Positions 11,301-21,524 of a stretch of 64,000 nt of DNA are shown in pieces (position 1 is the first letter of the stretch; the number at the start of each line of letters is the position of its first letter). Source of the DNA: Streptomyces atriruber (lineage in GTDB: Bacteria; Actinomycetota; Actinomycetes; Streptomycetales; Streptomycetaceae); NCBI RefSeq assembly GCF_001418325.1, contig NZ_LIPN01000258.1, forward strand, positions 1 to 64,000, read 5' to 3'. Both the position numbers and the translations under genes were made by a program. Below the pieces are notes generated by a model. The model had not been told where the DNA came from. It ran no database searches and was given only the letters and a program-made list of their open reading frames with translations.

Positions 11301-13711
11301 AGGACGGGCAGGAGCGGATGCTCGCGGCCCTCGCGGACGTGTTCGTGAGCGGTACCGCGGTGGACTGGACGGACACCTTCCGGGGCGGCCGCGCGGTGGA
11401 CCTGCCGACCTACGCCTTCCGCAGGCAGCGGTACTGGCTGGACGCGCCCGAGCGCTCCGGCGACGCGAGCGGCGTCGGACTGACGGTGCCGGACCACCCG
11501 CTGCTGGCGGGCGCGGTCACCCCGGTCGGCAGCGACACGCTCGTCTGTACGGGCAGGCTGTCCCGTACGACCCACCCCTGGCTCGCCGACCACGAGGTGC
11601 TCGGCACGGTGATACTGCCCGGCAGCGTGTTCGTCGACTGGGCGCTGTTCGCGGGCGGCGAGTCCGGCTGCCCGCGGATCGTCGAACTCACCGTTGAGGA
11701 GCCGCTGTTCCTGGACGCCTCCGCCGCGGTGCACGTCCAGGTCGAGGTGGGGCGGCCCGACGGGACCGGGCAGCGCGTCCTGACCGTCCACTCCCGTGTC
11801 GAGACCACCGGTGCGGACACGGCGTCCGGCTGGACACGGCACGCCACGGCGACCGTGGCCCCCGCCGCGGCGGACACCGGCGCCAACGGCAACGGCAACG
11901 CCGATGCCGACGCCGTCGCCTTCGCGGAACTCTCGGGAGCCTGGCCGCCGCCGGACGCGTCGGCCGTTCGACTCCCGGATTTCTACGAAGGACTGGCCGA
12001 CCGCGGATTCGCGTACGGGCCCGCCTTCCGCGGCCTGCGTGCCGCCTGGCGGCGCGGTGCGGAGATCTTCGCCGAGGTGTCCCTGAGCGAAGAGGCCACC
12101 GCCTCCGCGGACGGCTTCGCCCTGCACCCCGCCCTCCTGGACGCGTCCCTGCACGCGGCGGGGGCGGCCGCGAGCGACGGCGACGGGGCGGAAGGGGGCG
12201 CGGGACAGGTCCGGATACCGTTCGCCTGGTCCGGGATCCGACTGCACTCGGCGCCCACCACCACCCTCCGCGTGCGGCTCTCCGCCACCGGCGGCGAGGC
12301 CATCGGCGTCCACCTCGCGGGCAGCATCGGTCAACCGGTCGCGTCCGTCGCGGAGTTGAGCCTGCGCGCCGTCGACCGCGCGCGGTTCGAGGGGGCCACC
12401 GCGGCCCGGCCCGTACCGGACGAGCGGCCCCGTCACGCGCCCGTGGACAGCGCCGCCGCCCGCCTCGTGCGGGACGCCGCGCCGGAGGAGCGCCCCGAAC
12501 TGCTGGCGCGCCTCGTCAGGGACCAACTCACCGCCGTACTGCGCCTGGACGCCACGGACATCGGCGGGGACGTCGCGTTCCTGGACCTCGGGATGGACTC
12601 GATCGGGGGCATCACCCTGCGGGACCGGCTCGGCACCCTGCTCGACCTGCGGCTCCCCGCGACGACGACGTTCGAGTACTCGACCACGTCCCTGCTCGCA
12701 GGACGCCTCGCCGAACTCCTGGGCGGCCGCACCGAGCCCGGGCGGAGCACGGCGACGGAACCGGCACCCGCGGAGGCGGAAGCAGCCCCCGCAGAGGTGG
12801 CAACGGAACCGGCGACAGAACCTGCGGCGGAAACAGAACCCGCCGCCACCACGCCCTCCGAACCCCTCGACAGCATCACGGCCCTCTACCACCAGGCCTA
12901 CGCCATGGGCAGGACCGGATCGTCCGGCATGGACCTCATCCAGGCCGCCGGATGGCTCCGCCCGTCCTTCACCATCGACAGCGCCGCCGATCAGGTCCTG
13001 CCACCGGTCCGGATGGCCACCGGTGACGGCAGCCGCGCCAAGCTGGTGTGCCTGCCCGCCATCACGGCCACCGCCGGGCCGATCCAGTACGCCATGATGG
13101 CGCAGCACTTCGAGGGCAAGAGGGACGTCCTGTCGCTGGTCAACCCCGGCTACGCCGAGGGCGAGCTGGTGGCGGACACCTTCGACGCGCTGGTCGAGAC
13201 GCACCTCGTGCAGCTGCGCGAGACCGCGGGGAGCGAGCCGTTCGTCCTGCTCGGGCACTCCATGGGCGGTCTCATCGCCCACACCCTGGCGATGCGGGCC
13301 GAGGAGGCGGGTCTTGCGCCCGACGCGGTGGTCCTGCTGGACACGTTCCAGGCGACCCACCAGTTCGCGGAGAAGACGACCCTCGCGATGAACGAGGGCC
13401 TCGACTCCCGTGAACGGCTACTCGGCCCCCTCGCCCTGAACGGCGTGAAGCTGACGGCCATGGGCCGCTACAACGCCCTCTTCATGCAGCAGTGCGTGCT
13501 GCGCCCGATCAAGGCACCGACGCTCTTCCTCAGCGCCGCCGACCCCATGCCCCACCAGGACGAGGGCTTCGAGGACGAGGGCTGGCGCGCGGTCTGGCCC
13601 CTGCCGCACACCGCTCAGGAGACCCCCGGAGACCACTTCACGATCATGGAGCACAACCTGCCGCTGACCACCGGCGCCATCGAGAGCTGGCTCACCGACC
13701 GTGGCCTGTGA
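2390..13711 (+). CDS. Terminal bimodular type I polyketide synthase: KS-AT-DH-ER-KR-ACP / KS-AT-DH-ACP-TE
   Basis: About 3773 residues. It begins with a coiled-coil docking segment (DVEKLRHFL). Module 1: KS (~36-460, Cys ~206 in TACSSS), AT (~573-870, GHSQG and YASH, methylmalonyl type), DH (~935-1220, HxxxGxxxxP at His ~972, later Asp in DAALQ), ER (~1434-1745), KR (~1764-1950, catalytic Tyr in GQGNY, VDD loop) and ACP (~2037-2110, GFDSL). Module 2: KS (~2142-2565, Cys ~2311), AT (~2666-2970, YASH), DH (~3030-3330, His ~3068, DASLH), ACP (~3370-3445, GMDSI), an Ala/Glu/Pro/Thr-rich linker, and a TE with GHSMGG (Ser ~3624) and a late GDH. Module 2 has a DH but no KR. I chose the ATG at 2390 over the one at 2378 because GGAG lies six bases before it. 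The protein extends the chain by two methylmalonyl units and releases it. Product not identified. Confidence 0.95.
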   Translation: MDDVEKLRHFLTRVTAELQETRARLRVVESAADEPVAIVGMSCRYPGGVSSPEGLWELVAEGGDGISGFPRDRGWDLASLVDPDGERPGTSYTAEGGFLHDAGEFDAGFFGISPREALAMDPQQRLLLETSWELFERSGVDPASLRGSRTGVFVGASFRDYGSRLAAIPEEVEGHAMTGVAGSVASGRIAYTFGLTGPALTVDTACSSSLVALHLAVQSLRRGESSLALAGGVAVMSTPDLFTEFSRQQGLARDGRCKAFAAAADGMGAAEGVGMLLVERLSDARRNGHQVLAVIRGSAVNQDGASSGLTAPNGPAQERVIRDALADAGVAASGVDVVEAHGTGTALGDPIEAQALLATYGQERPSDGRPVLLGSVKSNIGHTQAAAGVAGVIKMVLALRHGVVPRTLHVDEPSPHVDWSSGAVELATRNAAWPESDRARRAAVSSFGVSGTNAHVIVEAAPVAETAPAAEGESGPALLHSGGSVVPWLVSGRSAEGLRGQAARLREFAADSDASDAEVGWSLAMRRAALEHRAVVVAGDREELLAGLDAIASGEPTGDVVSGTARSGASDEGVVFVFPGQGSQWAGMAVELLDAEPVFAASIDRCAGVLAPYVDWSLTDVLRSAPGAPSLERVDVVQPVLWAVMVSLAEVWRARGVEPAAVVGHSQGEIAAACVAGALSLEDGARLVALRSAVIAEELAGRGGMLSVAASAVRVRELLAGRDGVWVATVNGPAATVVAGGLAELERVAADAEAAGLRTRLIPVDYASHTPHVEAVRDRLMEVAAPVVAGAGQVPVYSTVTGGLVAGEELNAEYWYRNLREQVRFQETVEALVAEGHTTFVEVSAHPVLTGAIEEAGHAADRTLTVTGTLRRDHGGDSQFLASLATLWVHGVAPDWSTVLPAPSGDPVDLPTYAFQHQHYWLTSDGVGDMRGAGMSGTGHPLLAAGVSVAEGGGFLFTGRLSTGSHPWLADHAVLGRIVVPGAALTELALRAGQYAGADRLDELVLHAPLVVPADGTAVDIQVGVDAPDGHGMRAVRLHSRPHVPDLDDDVHAWDCHATGSLTALPPQDEPTPTDGELAAAAQWPPAGAEPVGLDGFYERLAGHGYAYGPVFQGVRAVWRRGDEMFAEVSLPGSGGDTGRFGVHPALLDAALQTRLVELLDGSAERMMPFSFTGARIHATGATSARVRVSRTGPDAFSLVLSDLAGLPVVTIEEVAVRPPAVGAATAALPPDSLFELNWVAYNGGSPEPESGRQEAAAARIAVVGEGLPGFDDAPAYPDVASLVAALRAGAEAPRAVLLPCPPTGHASPSGPGADVPGATRERLAAALGPVQEWLARAELDSVKLVLVTRGAVAVAPGEQVDVAVAAVRGLWRSVCSEHPERFGQLDVDAASPAAAVRAAALVAGEPELAVRAGALSVPRLGRISPSDPKVLAVPAGSGAWGLDLGAGDTPDDLRLTPRPAAEEPLGPDEVRVAVRATGVNFRDVLVSLGVVPDREALFGSEGAGVVLEVGSGVTGLAVGDRVMGLLSGSYAGPVAVADSRLVVPMPHGWSFAQAAGVPAVFLTASYALTDLAGLQAGESLLVHAAAGGVGMAAVQLARHLGAEVYATASEPKWPVVRGTGVPAARVASSRTQEFAERFLGESGGRGVDVVLNSLAGEFVDASLKLLPRGGRFIEMGKTDIRDAEDVAARRPGVRYRAFDLAEAGAERLGTLLAELAELFGRGVLSPLPVTAWDTRAAPEAFRQLSQARLTGKAVLTTPPDAVGGTVLITGGTGVIGSAVARHLVADGAATDLVLAGRRGDEAPGAAELVAELTASGASVRVVRCDVSDRDALGALLAGLPDLRGVVHAAGTVDDGVVSALTPERLDTVLRAKADAAWHLHELTRDRDLSLFVLFSSAAGVLGSAGQGNYAAANAFLDALARHRRTQGLPAHSLAWGLWAERSALTGDLTATDLDRMRRIGVRPLTADQGLALFDAAIRAPRALSVPAALDVAALRRQEDPAAVLRGLVRTQVRRSAVNAAVGGGLRERLTGLSPADRGRTLTELVRAQAAVVLGHEHADTVAADRAFKDLGFDSLTAVELRNRLSTATGLRLPVTLVFDRPTPTALAAELLARLVPDDGTDGGRAAVAAADGAHDAVDDEPIAVVGMSCRFPGGVRSPEDLWQLLTDGRDAMGDYPDDRGWHVELGDTADPSADRFAQVGGFLHDMADFDPEFFGISPREALATDPQQRLLLESTWEAFERAGIDPTTLRSTPTGVFAGLIYNDYASRFPDLPSGFEGYLGNGSAPSVASGRIAYTLGLEGPAITVDTACSSSLVALHLAAQALRQGDCTLAVAGGATAMSTPRPMVEFSRVGGLAPDGRSKAFSADADGMGFAEGVGMLVVERLSDARRNGHRVLAVLRGSALNQDGASNGLTAPSGPAQQRVITQALANAGVAASEVDVVEAHGTGTPLGDPIEAQALQATYGQHRPADRPVLLGSVKSNIGHTQAAAGVAGVIKMVLALRHGVVPRTLHVERPAEHIDWTAGAVRLAEKDVPWTPSGRPRRGAVSSFGISGTNAHVIIEEAPAELPEEPAASGRPVPWVISAKNADSLREQARRLHERVSGDPVLEPADVARSLLSTRALFDHRAVVVGRTREELLTRLAAVSGGEPAAGVARGVSADRSGGTVFVFPGQGSQWAGMAVELLDAEPVFAASVDRCGEALAPYVDWSLTDVLRSAPGAPSLERVDVVQPVLWAVMVSLAEVWRARGVVPSAAVGHSQGEIAAACVAGVLSLEDGARIVALRSRLIGGELSGLGGMVSVARPVGEVVELLVPWGERISVAAVNGPGATVVAGDAAALDELMAACEREGVQARRVPVDYASHTPQVERLRTELLDLAAPVVPGPGDVPMYSAVTGELLDGSTAGAEYWYRNLREPVRFDSATRALAAAGHHVFVEVSPHPVLTNAIEHTLESDTDRGTDTVVAGTLRRGEDGQERMLAALADVFVSGTAVDWTDTFRGGRAVDLPTYAFRRQRYWLDAPERSGDASGVGLTVPDHPLLAGAVTPVGSDTLVCTGRLSRTTHPWLADHEVLGTVILPGSVFVDWALFAGGESGCPRIVELTVEEPLFLDASAAVHVQVEVGRPDGTGQRVLTVHSRVETTGADTASGWTRHATATVAPAAADTGANGNGNADADAVAFAELSGAWPPPDASAVRLPDFYEGLADRGFAYGPAFRGLRAAWRRGAEIFAEVSLSEEATASADGFALHPALLDASLHAAGAAASDGDGAEGGAGQVRIPFAWSGIRLHSAPTTTLRVRLSATGGEAIGVHLAGSIGQPVASVAELSLRAVDRARFEGATAARPVPDERPRHAPVDSAAARLVRDAAPEERPELLARLVRDQLTAVLRLDATDIGGDVAFLDLGMDSIGGITLRDRLGTLLDLRLPATTTFEYSTTSLLAGRLAELLGGRTEPGRSTATEPAPAEAEAAPAEVATEPATEPAAETEPAATTPSEPLDSITALYHQAYAMGRTGSSGMDLIQAAGWLRPSFTIDSAADQVLPPVRMATGDGSRAKLVCLPAITATAGPIQYAMMAQHFEGKRDVLSLVNPGYAEGELVADTFDALVETHLVQLRETAGSEPFVLLGHSMGGLIAHTLAMRAEEAGLAPDAVVLLDTFQATHQFAEKTTLAMNEGLDSRERLLGPLALNGVKLTAMGRYNALFMQQCVLRPIKAPTLFLSAADPMPHQDEGFEDEGWRAVWPLPHTAQETPGDHFTIMEHNLPLTTGAIESWLTDRGL

Positions 13712-13720
13712 CCACCCGCC

Positions 13721-13780
13721 GAGCGCCGACACCCTGAGCGCCGACATCCCGAGCGCCGACGCCACGCGCGCCGACGCCCC
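13721..13780. repeat. 15-bp tandem repeat, four units, between PKS and first P450
   Basis: Four head-to-tail 15-base units begin at 13721, 13736, 13751 and 13766, each built on the core GCGCCGAC. They fill most of the 96-base gap between the PKS stop and the first P450 start. Function unknown. Confidence 0.8.
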
Positions 13781-13807
13781 GAACGACCATGCGAGAGGAA
13801 CCCCCTC

Positions 13808-15016
13808 ATGACCATGCCCGCCTTCGAAAAGGTCGCCCCGCCCGGCATCGACGCCGTGTCGGACCCGTACTCCGTCTACGCCCACCTGCGCGAGCAGAGA
13901 CCCGTTCACCGCGTCCCGACCCACGACGCAGGCGACGTCTGGCTGATCGTCGGACACGCCGAGGCCCGCGCCGCCCTCACGGACCCGCGCCTGCGCAACG
14001 ACATCCGCCACTCGTCCTCCTGGCAGGACGACGGCGGCAACGCCATCGGCCTGAACATGCTGCAGACCGACCCGCCGCACCACACCCGGCTGCGGCGCCT
14101 CGTGGCCAGGGAGTTCACCGCGCGCCGCATCGAGGCGCTGCGCCCGCGCATCGAGCAGCTCACGAACGAGCTCCTCGACGCCATGCTGCCGCTGGGCAAG
14201 GCCGACCTCGTCGAGGCGTTCGCGATGCCGCTGCCGATGGCGGTCATCTGCGAACTCCTCGGCGTGCCCGCGGCCGACAGGGACCAGTTCCGCATCTGGT
14301 CCGGAGAGATCGTCTTCCCCAGCAGCGCCGAGGCCGCGGGCGCCGCGGTCCACGGCATGACCGGCTATCTGGCCCAACTCATCGAGGGCAAGCGGAACTC
14401 GGCCGACGAGGACCTGCTCGGCGCCCTCGTGCGCACCATGGACGAGGACGGCGACAGCCTCTCGCCGGAAGAGATGCTCGGCATGGCCTTCCTGCTGCTC
14501 GTCGCGGGGCACGAGACCACCGTCAACCTCATCTCGAACGGCACGTGCGCGCTGCTGCGCCACCCCGAGCAGCTCGCCGCCCTGCGGGCCGACCCCGCGC
14601 TGATCGACGACGCCGTCGAGGAGATGCTCCGCTACGACGGCCCGTCGCACTCCACCGCGCACCGCTTCGCCGCCGAGGACGTGGAGATCGCGGGCACGGT
14701 GATCCCCGCCGGTGACCCCGTCCTCGTCCTCCTCGCGGCGGCGAACCGGGACCCGGACCGCTTCCCCGACCCCGACCGCTTCGACATCACCCGCGACGCC
14801 CGCGGCCACCTCGGCTTCAGCCACGGCGTCCACCACTGCCTGGGCGCGCCGCTCGCCCGGCTGGAAGCCACGATCGCCCTGCGCGCGCTGCTGGAGCGCT
14901 GCCCGGACCTGGCCCTCGACACGGATCCGGCCGCCCTGGCCTGGCGGCCCAGCCTGATGCGCGGCCTCCTGCACCTGCCGGTCCGCACAAGGAAGGACGA
15001 AGGGAACGCCGTATGA
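13808..15016 (+). CDS. Cytochrome P450 monooxygenase (first of three)
   Basis: 402-residue soluble bacterial class I P450. Visible motifs are the I-helix oxygen-activation motif AGHETT, the K-helix ExxR (EMLR) and the haem loop FSHGVHHCLG with the Cys ligand near residue 344. An ATG with GAGAGG upstream supports the start. It lies 96 bases after the thioesterase-ending PKS gene and overlaps the next P450 by ATGA, so it is probably cotranscribed and translationally coupled. It closely resembles the third P450 (16308-17498) across much of its length, including a shared WQDDGGN block, which suggests gene duplication within the cluster. The likely role is oxidation of the released polyketide; position and substrate cannot be read from sequence. 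It would need ferredoxin and reductase partners, and none lies in the window. Confidence 0.93.
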   Translation: MTMPAFEKVAPPGIDAVSDPYSVYAHLREQRPVHRVPTHDAGDVWLIVGHAEARAALTDPRLRNDIRHSSSWQDDGGNAIGLNMLQTDPPHHTRLRRLVAREFTARRIEALRPRIEQLTNELLDAMLPLGKADLVEAFAMPLPMAVICELLGVPAADRDQFRIWSGEIVFPSSAEAAGAAVHGMTGYLAQLIEGKRNSADEDLLGALVRTMDEDGDSLSPEEMLGMAFLLLVAGHETTVNLISNGTCALLRHPEQLAALRADPALIDDAVEEMLRYDGPSHSTAHRFAAEDVEIAGTVIPAGDPVLVLLAAANRDPDRFPDPDRFDITRDARGHLGFSHGVHHCLGAPLARLEATIALRALLERCPDLALDTDPAALAWRPSLMRGLLHLPVRTRKDEGNAV

Positions 15017-16272
15017 GTGAGCACCTCCGAGAACAGGGCGAGATCGACCCGGCGAAGCTGTTCGACCTCCTGAACCCGCAGTACATGGCGAGTCCGTACG
15101 ACGCCTATCGCGTCGCCCGCGAGAAGGCGCCCGTCTGCCCGATGGCGGCGGACGGCCCGTGGATCGTCACGGGCCGGGAGGAGATGGCCGCCGTCCTGCG
15201 GGATCCGACGCGGTTCACCAGCCGCACGAACACCCACGGGACGTACGGGTTCACCGACGAGTGCCGGGAACTGCTCTCCGGCTCGGTCTTCTACCGCATC
15301 GCGCCGTTCAACGCCGACCCCGAGGACCACGGCAGGTTCCGCTCGCTCGTCGACGAGGCGTTCTCGCCGACCGCCCTGCGGCGGCGCGAGCCCGCCGTCC
15401 GGGCGGCGGCAGGCGCGCTGGTGGCGGAGTTCAAGGACAGCGGCAGCGTCGACCTCCTCGCCGGGTTCGCGTACCCGCTGCCGCTGACCGTGCTCTGCGA
15501 CATCATCGGCGTACCCGCCGAGGACCGCGCCACGGTCAAGGGATGGCTGGGCGACTGGCTCCTCATGCAGGTGCTCCCGCTGCCCCCGGAGGACCAGCTC
15601 CGCTGTGCGAAGAGCGTGCTCGCGTACGAGGAGTACGTCCGCGGCCTGCTCGCGGAGCGGCGGCGGCAGCCGGCGGACGACCTGCTCACCGTGCTCGCCG
15701 ACGCGGCCGCCCAGCGCGATCCGGTGTGCACCGTCGACGACGCCGTGCTCGCCCTCCTGGTCCTGCTGGCCTCCGGTCACGAGACGACGACCCACCTCAT
15801 CACCAACACCGTCCACCGGCTGCTGGGGGACCGGAAGCAGTGGGAGAGGCTCGTCGCCGATCCCGGGCTGATCCCCGCGGCCGTTGAGGAGGGGCTCCGC
15901 TTCAACACCTCGGTGCAGGGCGCGCCCCGCGTGGTCACCGAGGACGTGACGCTGGGCGGGGTGGCCGTTCCCGCGGGCGCGAAGGTGCACGCGATGGTCG
16001 CGGCTGCGGGCCGGGACCCCGGCACGGCCGATGACCCGGAGACCTTCTCGCTCGACCGGACGGATCCGCCGCGGCACTTCGCGTTCGGCCACGGACCCCA
16101 TTCCTGCCTCGGCGCCGACCTGGCGCGGCTGCAGGGCCGGGTGGCGCTGGAAGCGCTGGTCGAAGCGGTGCCGGAGATGGAACTCGCGCCCGGCTTCGCA
16201 CCGCAGCACCTGCCGGGCGGCCTCGTCATCAACGGTCTGCTGGCCCTGCCGGTGACCTGGCCGACGAGCTGA
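15013..16272 (+). CDS. Cytochrome P450 monooxygenase (second of three)
   Basis: 419-residue P450 whose ATG overlaps the stop of the first P450 (ATGA). The haem loop is FGHGPHSCLG (Cys ~365) and the K-helix motif is EGLR. The I-helix motif reads SGHETT, with Ser where Ala is usual, but the Glu-Thr pair is kept. It is clearly more diverged from its two neighbours than they are from each other, so it probably acts at a different position or on a different intermediate. Position in the PKS operon points to tailoring of the polyketide. Substrate and product are not known. Confidence 0.92.
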   Translation: MSEHLREQGEIDPAKLFDLLNPQYMASPYDAYRVAREKAPVCPMAADGPWIVTGREEMAAVLRDPTRFTSRTNTHGTYGFTDECRELLSGSVFYRIAPFNADPEDHGRFRSLVDEAFSPTALRRREPAVRAAAGALVAEFKDSGSVDLLAGFAYPLPLTVLCDIIGVPAEDRATVKGWLGDWLLMQVLPLPPEDQLRCAKSVLAYEEYVRGLLAERRRQPADDLLTVLADAAAQRDPVCTVDDAVLALLVLLASGHETTTHLITNTVHRLLGDRKQWERLVADPGLIPAAVEEGLRFNTSVQGAPRVVTEDVTLGGVAVPAGAKVHAMVAAAGRDPGTADDPETFSLDRTDPPRHFAFGHGPHSCLGADLARLQGRVALEALVEAVPEMELAPGFAPQHLPGGLVINGLLALPVTWPTS

Positions 16273-16307
16273 CCCCCGCCCCCCCGTCTCTAAGTGAGGA
16301 AAACGCC

Positions 16308-17498
16308 TTGGCAGCAACAGACTTCGAGGACTTGACCGGGCTCGGCCAGGGCTTCGTCGACGATCCGTACCCGGTCTACGAGCGGATGCGTTCCCAGGGC
16401 CCGGTGCACCGGGTGCGGACCGCCGCTTCGGGCGAGTTCTGGCTCGTCGTGGGCCACGAGCAGGCCCGCGCCGCCCTGACCGACCCGCGCCTGTCCAACG
16501 ACATCCGGCACTCGGCCGCGTGGCAGGACGACGGCGGCAACTCCATCGGCCTGAACATGGTGCAGACGGACCCCCCGCAGCACACCCGGCTGCGCAAGCT
16601 GGTCGCCAAGGACTTCACCCCGCGCCGGATAGCGGAGCTGCGGCCCCGCATCCAGCGGATCGCGGACGAGCTGGTGGACGCCATGCTGCCGCTGGGCCGG
16701 GCCGACCTGCTGGAGGCGTTCGCGCTGCCGCTGCCCCTTGCGGTGATCTGCGAACTGCTCGGGGTGCCGGCCGGTGACCGCAAGATGTTCCACGACTGGT
16801 ATCTGGAGAGCACCGACTTCACCCGGCCCGAGGTGGCCGGGGCCGCGGCGCAGGCGATGACCGGCTATCTCGCCGAACTCATCGCCGCCAAGCGGCAGGA
16901 GCCGGGCGCCGACCTGCTCAGCGCGCTCGCCGGCGACCTGCACGCCGACGACGACCGGCTCTCCTCCGAGGAGATGCTGGGCATGGCCTTCCTGCTGCTG
17001 GTGGCCGGTTACGAGACGGCGGCCAACCTGCTCTCCAGCGGCACGCTCGCGCTGCTGCGCCACCCCGAGCAGCTGGCGGCCCTGCGCGCCGACTGGTCGC
17101 TGCTGGAGAACGCCGTGGAGGAGATGCTCCGCTACGAGGGCGCGGTGGAGACGACCGCGTTCCGCTACACCAAGGAGCCGGTGGAGATCGGCGGGGTGAC
17201 CGTGGACCGCGGCGAGTCGGTGGCCGTGGTGCTGGCCGCCGCCTCGCGCGACCCCAGGAAGTTCGCCGAGCCCGACCGCTTCGACATCCGCAGGGACGCC
17301 CGCGGCCACATGGCGTTCGGCTACGGCATCCACCACTGCCTGGGCGCGCCCCTGGCCCGCATGCAGGGCGCGGTGGCCTTCCGCACCCTCCTGGAGCGCT
17401 GCCCCGGCCTCGCGCTGGACGCCGACCCCGACAGCCTCTCCTGGCGCCCCAGCCTGATGCTGCGCGGCCTGCACCAGCTGCCGGTCACCTTCGGCTGA
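16308..17498 (+). CDS. Cytochrome P450 monooxygenase (third of three, paralogue of the first)
   Basis: 396-residue P450 starting at TTG 16308, with a GAGGA ribosome-binding site eight bases upstream. The haem loop is FGYGIHHCLG (Cys ~344) and the K-helix motif is EMLR. The I-helix reads AGYETA: Tyr replaces the more usual His or Asp, and Ala replaces the second Thr of AGHETT in the first P450, while the Thr needed for proton delivery is kept. Much of the protein is nearly collinear with the first P450, so the two probably arose by duplication. A strong hairpin 30 bases after the stop ends the operon and marks the visible right edge of the polyketide cluster. Confidence 0.92.
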   Translation: MAATDFEDLTGLGQGFVDDPYPVYERMRSQGPVHRVRTAASGEFWLVVGHEQARAALTDPRLSNDIRHSAAWQDDGGNSIGLNMVQTDPPQHTRLRKLVAKDFTPRRIAELRPRIQRIADELVDAMLPLGRADLLEAFALPLPLAVICELLGVPAGDRKMFHDWYLESTDFTRPEVAGAAAQAMTGYLAELIAAKRQEPGADLLSALAGDLHADDDRLSSEEMLGMAFLLLVAGYETAANLLSSGTLALLRHPEQLAALRADWSLLENAVEEMLRYEGAVETTAFRYTKEPVEIGGVTVDRGESVAVVLAAASRDPRKFAEPDRFDIRRDARGHMAFGYGIHHCLGAPLARMQGAVAFRTLLERCPGLALDADPDSLSWRPSLMLRGLHQLPVTFG

Positions 17499-17527
17499 CG
17501 GGCGGGCGGCGGCGTCCCGGCCGCCCA

Positions 17528-17569
17528 CGCGGAACGCCCGGCCGGGAGAACCCGGCCGGGCGTTCCGCG
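17528..17569. terminator. Bidirectional hairpin terminator, 19-bp perfect stem
   Basis: Arms 17528-17546 and 17551-17569 are perfectly complementary over 19 bp around an AGAA loop. It lies between the convergent P450 operon and the ABC permease gene, so it can end transcription from both sides. There is no clear U-tract, as is common in Streptomyces. Confidence 0.9.
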
Positions 17570-17583
17570 GTTCCCCGAAGGGG

Positions 17584-20103
17584 CTACTCGCTCTTGATCG
17601 CCATCAGCGGGTTCAGCCGCGCCGCGCTGCGGGCCGGCCACACCGCGGCCATGACACCGACCACGGCCGCGATGACCAGGAAGATCACGATCCGGCCGAC
17701 CGGGATCTCCATGGAGTACGTGGCGACCTTCTCGGCGATGCTGCCGCCCACGGCCCAGCCCATGAAGAGGCCGAGACCGATGCCGAGCACCGCGCCGAAC
17801 AGCGAGATCACGACCGACTCCAGGCGCACCATCTGCTTGACCTTCGCACGGTCCAGACCGATGGCCCGCAGCATGCCGATCTCGTGCTTGCGCTCGAAGA
17901 CCGACATCGCGAGGGTGTTGATGACGCCGAGCACCGCGATCAGGACGGCCATGCCGAGGAGGCCGTACAGCATGTTCAGGAGCATGTTGATGCCGCCCGC
18001 CACCGCGTTGCTGACGTCGTCCTTGTCCTGGACGGTGATGGCCGGGTTGTCGCCGAGGGCCTTGATGATGGCGTCCTCGGCCCGGTCCGACGTGCCGCCC
18101 TTCATCTTCACCAGGACCTGCTTGTCGACCAGCTTGGAGAGGTGCGGGTCGACGACGGACGTCGGCGCGAAGAGGCCGTTGAGCATCTCGTTGCCCTCGT
18201 AGACGCCCGCGACCTTCAGCTGGACGGTCTTGTCGTCGGCGTCGAACTTCAGCGGGAAGGTGTCGCCGGCCTTGAGGCCCTTGTCCTTTGCCGTGTCCGC
18301 GTCGACCAGCGCGGTGCCGGCCTTCAGGCCGTCGATCGAGCCGCTGGTGAAGCGGGGGCTGACCAGCTTGCCGAACGTCTTCGGGTCGACGCCGTTGACG
18401 ACGGAGTAGCTGCCGTCCACCTCGCCGTAGGCGGTGCGCAGCGGGGTGCTCGCCTCGACGTCGGGAACCTTGTCCAGCTTCTCGCGGACCTCGGGGGTCA
18501 GCGCCTCGAAGTTCGCCATGGAGACGCTGTAGTCGGCCTTCATGGAGTCCGCGGCCATCTTGTTGATGGCGCTGCCCATGGACACCGCGATGACCGTCAT
18601 CGCGGTGATGAGGGTGAGGCCGATCATCAGGGCCGAGGCGGTGGAGGCGGTGCGGCGCGGGTTGCGCACCGAGTTGAGGCGCGACAGCTTGCCGGTGACG
18701 CCGAACGGCTTCAGGAGCGGCGCGGAGGCGGCGATGAAGGGCCGGGAGAGCAGCGGGGTGAGGACGATGACGCCGACGAGGATGGTGGCCGCGCCACCCG
18801 CCATCACGTAGTTGTCGTCCATGAACATCATGACCGCGCCGAGCGCCACGATGAGCGAGCCGAGGGTGTTGCGGACGACCAGGCCGCGCGTGGTGGGCGT
18901 CGCGTGGACGCTGTTCATCGCGGCGACCGGCGGGATCTTCGCGGCGCGGCGGCCCGGCAGCCAGGCGGCCAGCATGGTCACGACCACGCCGATCAGGAGC
19001 GCCGCCACGATCGTCGTCGGGGCGATGACGAGGGGACCGTCCGGCAGCGAGGCGCCGCCGGCGTTCATCAGGGACTCCAGGCCGACGGAGACACCGAGGC
19101 CGAGCCCGAATCCGGCCACGGCGGCGACCAGGCCGACGAGGAACGCTTCGATGAGCACGGAGCGCGTCACCTGGCGGCGCGAGGCGCCGACGGCGCGCAT
19201 GAGCGCGAGCTCCTTGGTGCGCTGGGCGACCAGCATGGTGAAGGTGTTGGCGATGATGAAGATGCCGACGAAGAGCGCGATCCCGGCGAAGATCAGCAGG
19301 ACCTGGCTCATGGAGCTGGTCTGCTGTTCGATCATCCGGTCCTGGTCGGCCGAGAGCTGACCGCCCGTGACGGCGTCCGTGTCCTTCGGCAGGATCTTCT
19401 CGACCGAGCTCTTCAGCGCCGACTCGGAGGTGCCCGCGGCGGCCTTGACGTCGATCTCGTCGTACTCGGTCTTGTTCAGCGCCTTCAGCGCGGTCTTGTT
19501 GTCGAGGACGACCAGGCTGCCGCCCGCGACGACGCTGCCGTCGTCGGTGTCGAAGACGCCGCTGACCTTGGCGGTGCGCACGGGGCCGTCGGTGGAGTAG
19601 CGGACGGTGTCGCCCACCTCGAAGCCGGTGCGCTCGGCGGTGCGGGAGTCCAGCGCGATGTCGGCGGCGGACTTCGGGGCGCTGCCCTTCACGAAGTCGT
19701 ACCGGGGGTCCTTGCCGTCCTTGGCCGGGTAGAAGTTGGTGCCGGTGGTGCCCCACTCGCCGCCGACCAGCTTCCCCTTCTTGTCGGCGAGCGCGGTGAA
19801 CCCGTTGACGGAGCCGATGGCGGACTCGGCGCCGGGCAGGGACTCGGCCTTCTTCAGGAGGCCGTCGGTGAGGCGGGCGGGCTCCTTGCGTTCACCGTCC
19901 TCGGTGGAGGAGCCGCCGTCGGACCGGATGGCGACGGAGACGTGGTCGAAGCTCTTCGCCGACTTGTTCTTGTAGGCGTTGCCGAAGGTGTCGGTGAAGA
20001 CCAGGGTGCCGGAGACGAAGGCGACGCCGAGCATGACGGCGAGCACGGTCATCAGCAGTCTGGCCTTGTGCGCGAGCACGTTGCGCAGGGCGGTACGGAA
20101 CAT
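17584..20103 (-). CDS. ABC transporter permease, FtsX/MacB-like
   Basis: 839-residue membrane protein with an N-terminal membrane segment (LMTVLAVMLGVAFVSGTLV), a large extracytoplasmic domain (about residues 45-255), a cluster of FtsX-type membrane segments in the middle, a second extracytoplasmic domain, and three C-terminal membrane segments. The two FtsX halves follow the usual plan of actinobacterial permeases of this class. It lies downstream of its ATPase (20260-21030) in the same direction. Such pairs are often linked to antibiotic or envelope-stress responses, or to lipid and lipoprotein handling, but the substrate cannot be told here. It faces the PKS cluster convergently, so it is more likely a core gene than the cluster's exporter. 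Confidence 0.93.
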   Translation of the reverse strand: MFRTALRNVLAHKARLLMTVLAVMLGVAFVSGTLVFTDTFGNAYKNKSAKSFDHVSVAIRSDGGSSTEDGERKEPARLTDGLLKKAESLPGAESAIGSVNGFTALADKKGKLVGGEWGTTGTNFYPAKDGKDPRYDFVKGSAPKSAADIALDSRTAERTGFEVGDTVRYSTDGPVRTAKVSGVFDTDDGSVVAGGSLVVLDNKTALKALNKTEYDEIDVKAAAGTSESALKSSVEKILPKDTDAVTGGQLSADQDRMIEQQTSSMSQVLLIFAGIALFVGIFIIANTFTMLVAQRTKELALMRAVGASRRQVTRSVLIEAFLVGLVAAVAGFGLGLGVSVGLESLMNAGGASLPDGPLVIAPTTIVAALLIGVVVTMLAAWLPGRRAAKIPPVAAMNSVHATPTTRGLVVRNTLGSLIVALGAVMMFMDDNYVMAGGAATILVGVIVLTPLLSRPFIAASAPLLKPFGVTGKLSRLNSVRNPRRTASTASALMIGLTLITAMTVIAVSMGSAINKMAADSMKADYSVSMANFEALTPEVREKLDKVPDVEASTPLRTAYGEVDGSYSVVNGVDPKTFGKLVSPRFTSGSIDGLKAGTALVDADTAKDKGLKAGDTFPLKFDADDKTVQLKVAGVYEGNEMLNGLFAPTSVVDPHLSKLVDKQVLVKMKGGTSDRAEDAIIKALGDNPAITVQDKDDVSNAVAGGINMLLNMLYGLLGMAVLIAVLGVINTLAMSVFERKHEIGMLRAIGLDRAKVKQMVRLESVVISLFGAVLGIGLGLFMGWAVGGSIAEKVATYSMEIPVGRIVIFLVIAAVVGVMAAVWPARSAARLNPLMAIKSE

Positions 20104-20156
20104 GGGTGTGAGTCCTGGGTCAAGTGAGTGGGGGGAGGGCCCCGCAGGGGCCTCCC

Positions 20157-20185
20157 AGGGGCGCGGGGAACTGCGCGACGAGCCA
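20157..20185 (+). repeat. Dispersed hairpin repeat, family A copy 1
   Basis: Copy of the element with core GCGCGGGGAACTGCGCGA, in the gap between the ABC ATPase and permease genes. The GCGC blocks around GGGGAACT can fold back. Seven copies occur in the window. Confidence 0.8.
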
Positions 20186-20259
20186 CGGACGGCCCGCAGT
20201 CCCGACGAAAGCCCGGCCTCGACGGCGGTAGGGAGGAACCGCCCGAGGCCAAGCGGCCA

Positions 20260-21030
<771 letters not shown>

Positions 21031-21441
21031 GGGACGGTGCTCCTGTCGGACGACGAGTGGGGACGTACTCCATCGTCCTGGCCGATCACTGCCCTGTAGT
21101 CAGCCGCTGTTCCGGTTCCCGGGGCCCTCTCCAGTCGGACTTGAGGTCGGCCTGTCATACCTGGGGATGACACGTATCCCTGATGCGGGGAGGAGGAGAA
21201 GCAGAAGAAGAGGGAGAAAGCGGGACCGTGAGCGTCCGGGCGGCTAAATTCCGTCATTCCGTGCAGAGGCCCACGAGACCGGCTGGGCCCGGGGAAAGGC
21301 CTCCGGCATGTACCAACAGACCGTGACCGCGACTGATGCACCCTCAGACGTCAATAAAATAAGACAACATCGGGCTGCCCTTCCGCTGTTCGGGGGATGC
21401 CTCCCGATAGGGTCGAAGCCTCGACGCGGAGCCCATGGCCT
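21031..21441. other. Intergenic region upstream of bldA
   Basis: 411 bases between the divergent ABC ATPase gene and the tRNA. I see no convincing protein-coding gene. It must hold promoters for both. A TAGGGT at 21408-21413 is a possible -10 for the tRNA, but I could not pair it with a good -35. Confidence 0.5.
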
Positions 21442-21524
21442 GCCCGGATGGTGGAATGCAGACACGGCGAGCTTAAACCTCGCTGCCCCTCGGGGGCGTG
21501 CCGGTTCGAGTCCGGCTCCGGGCA
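21442..21524 (+). tRNA. bldA: tRNA-Leu, anticodon UAA (reads UUA); bldA
   Basis: An 83-base class II tRNA. The acceptor stem GCCCGGA (21442-21448) pairs with TCCGGGC (21517-21523), followed by discriminator A. The anticodon arm is GCGAG, loop CTTAAAC, CTCGC, giving anticodon TAA. A long variable arm (TGCCCCTCGGGGGCG) and the GGTTCGAGTCC T-arm complete the fold. CCA is not encoded (CAT follows). In Streptomyces the only tRNA for the rare UUA codon is bldA, which controls development and antibiotic production through TTA-containing genes. Sequence and anticodon fit that gene. Reading by eye, I found no in-frame TTA codon in the protein genes of this window. Confidence 0.95.

Noticed and set aside
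2237-13360. A very long open frame on the minus strand opposite the PKS
   Set aside because: It mirrors the GC-rich third positions of the true PKS gene, contains no domain, and its codon use is that of a shadow frame.
17321-20127. Long open frames on both strands overlapping the ABC permease
   Set aside because: They have no recognisable motif and low-complexity Arg/Gly/Asp composition; the permease frame has membrane segments and FtsX features.
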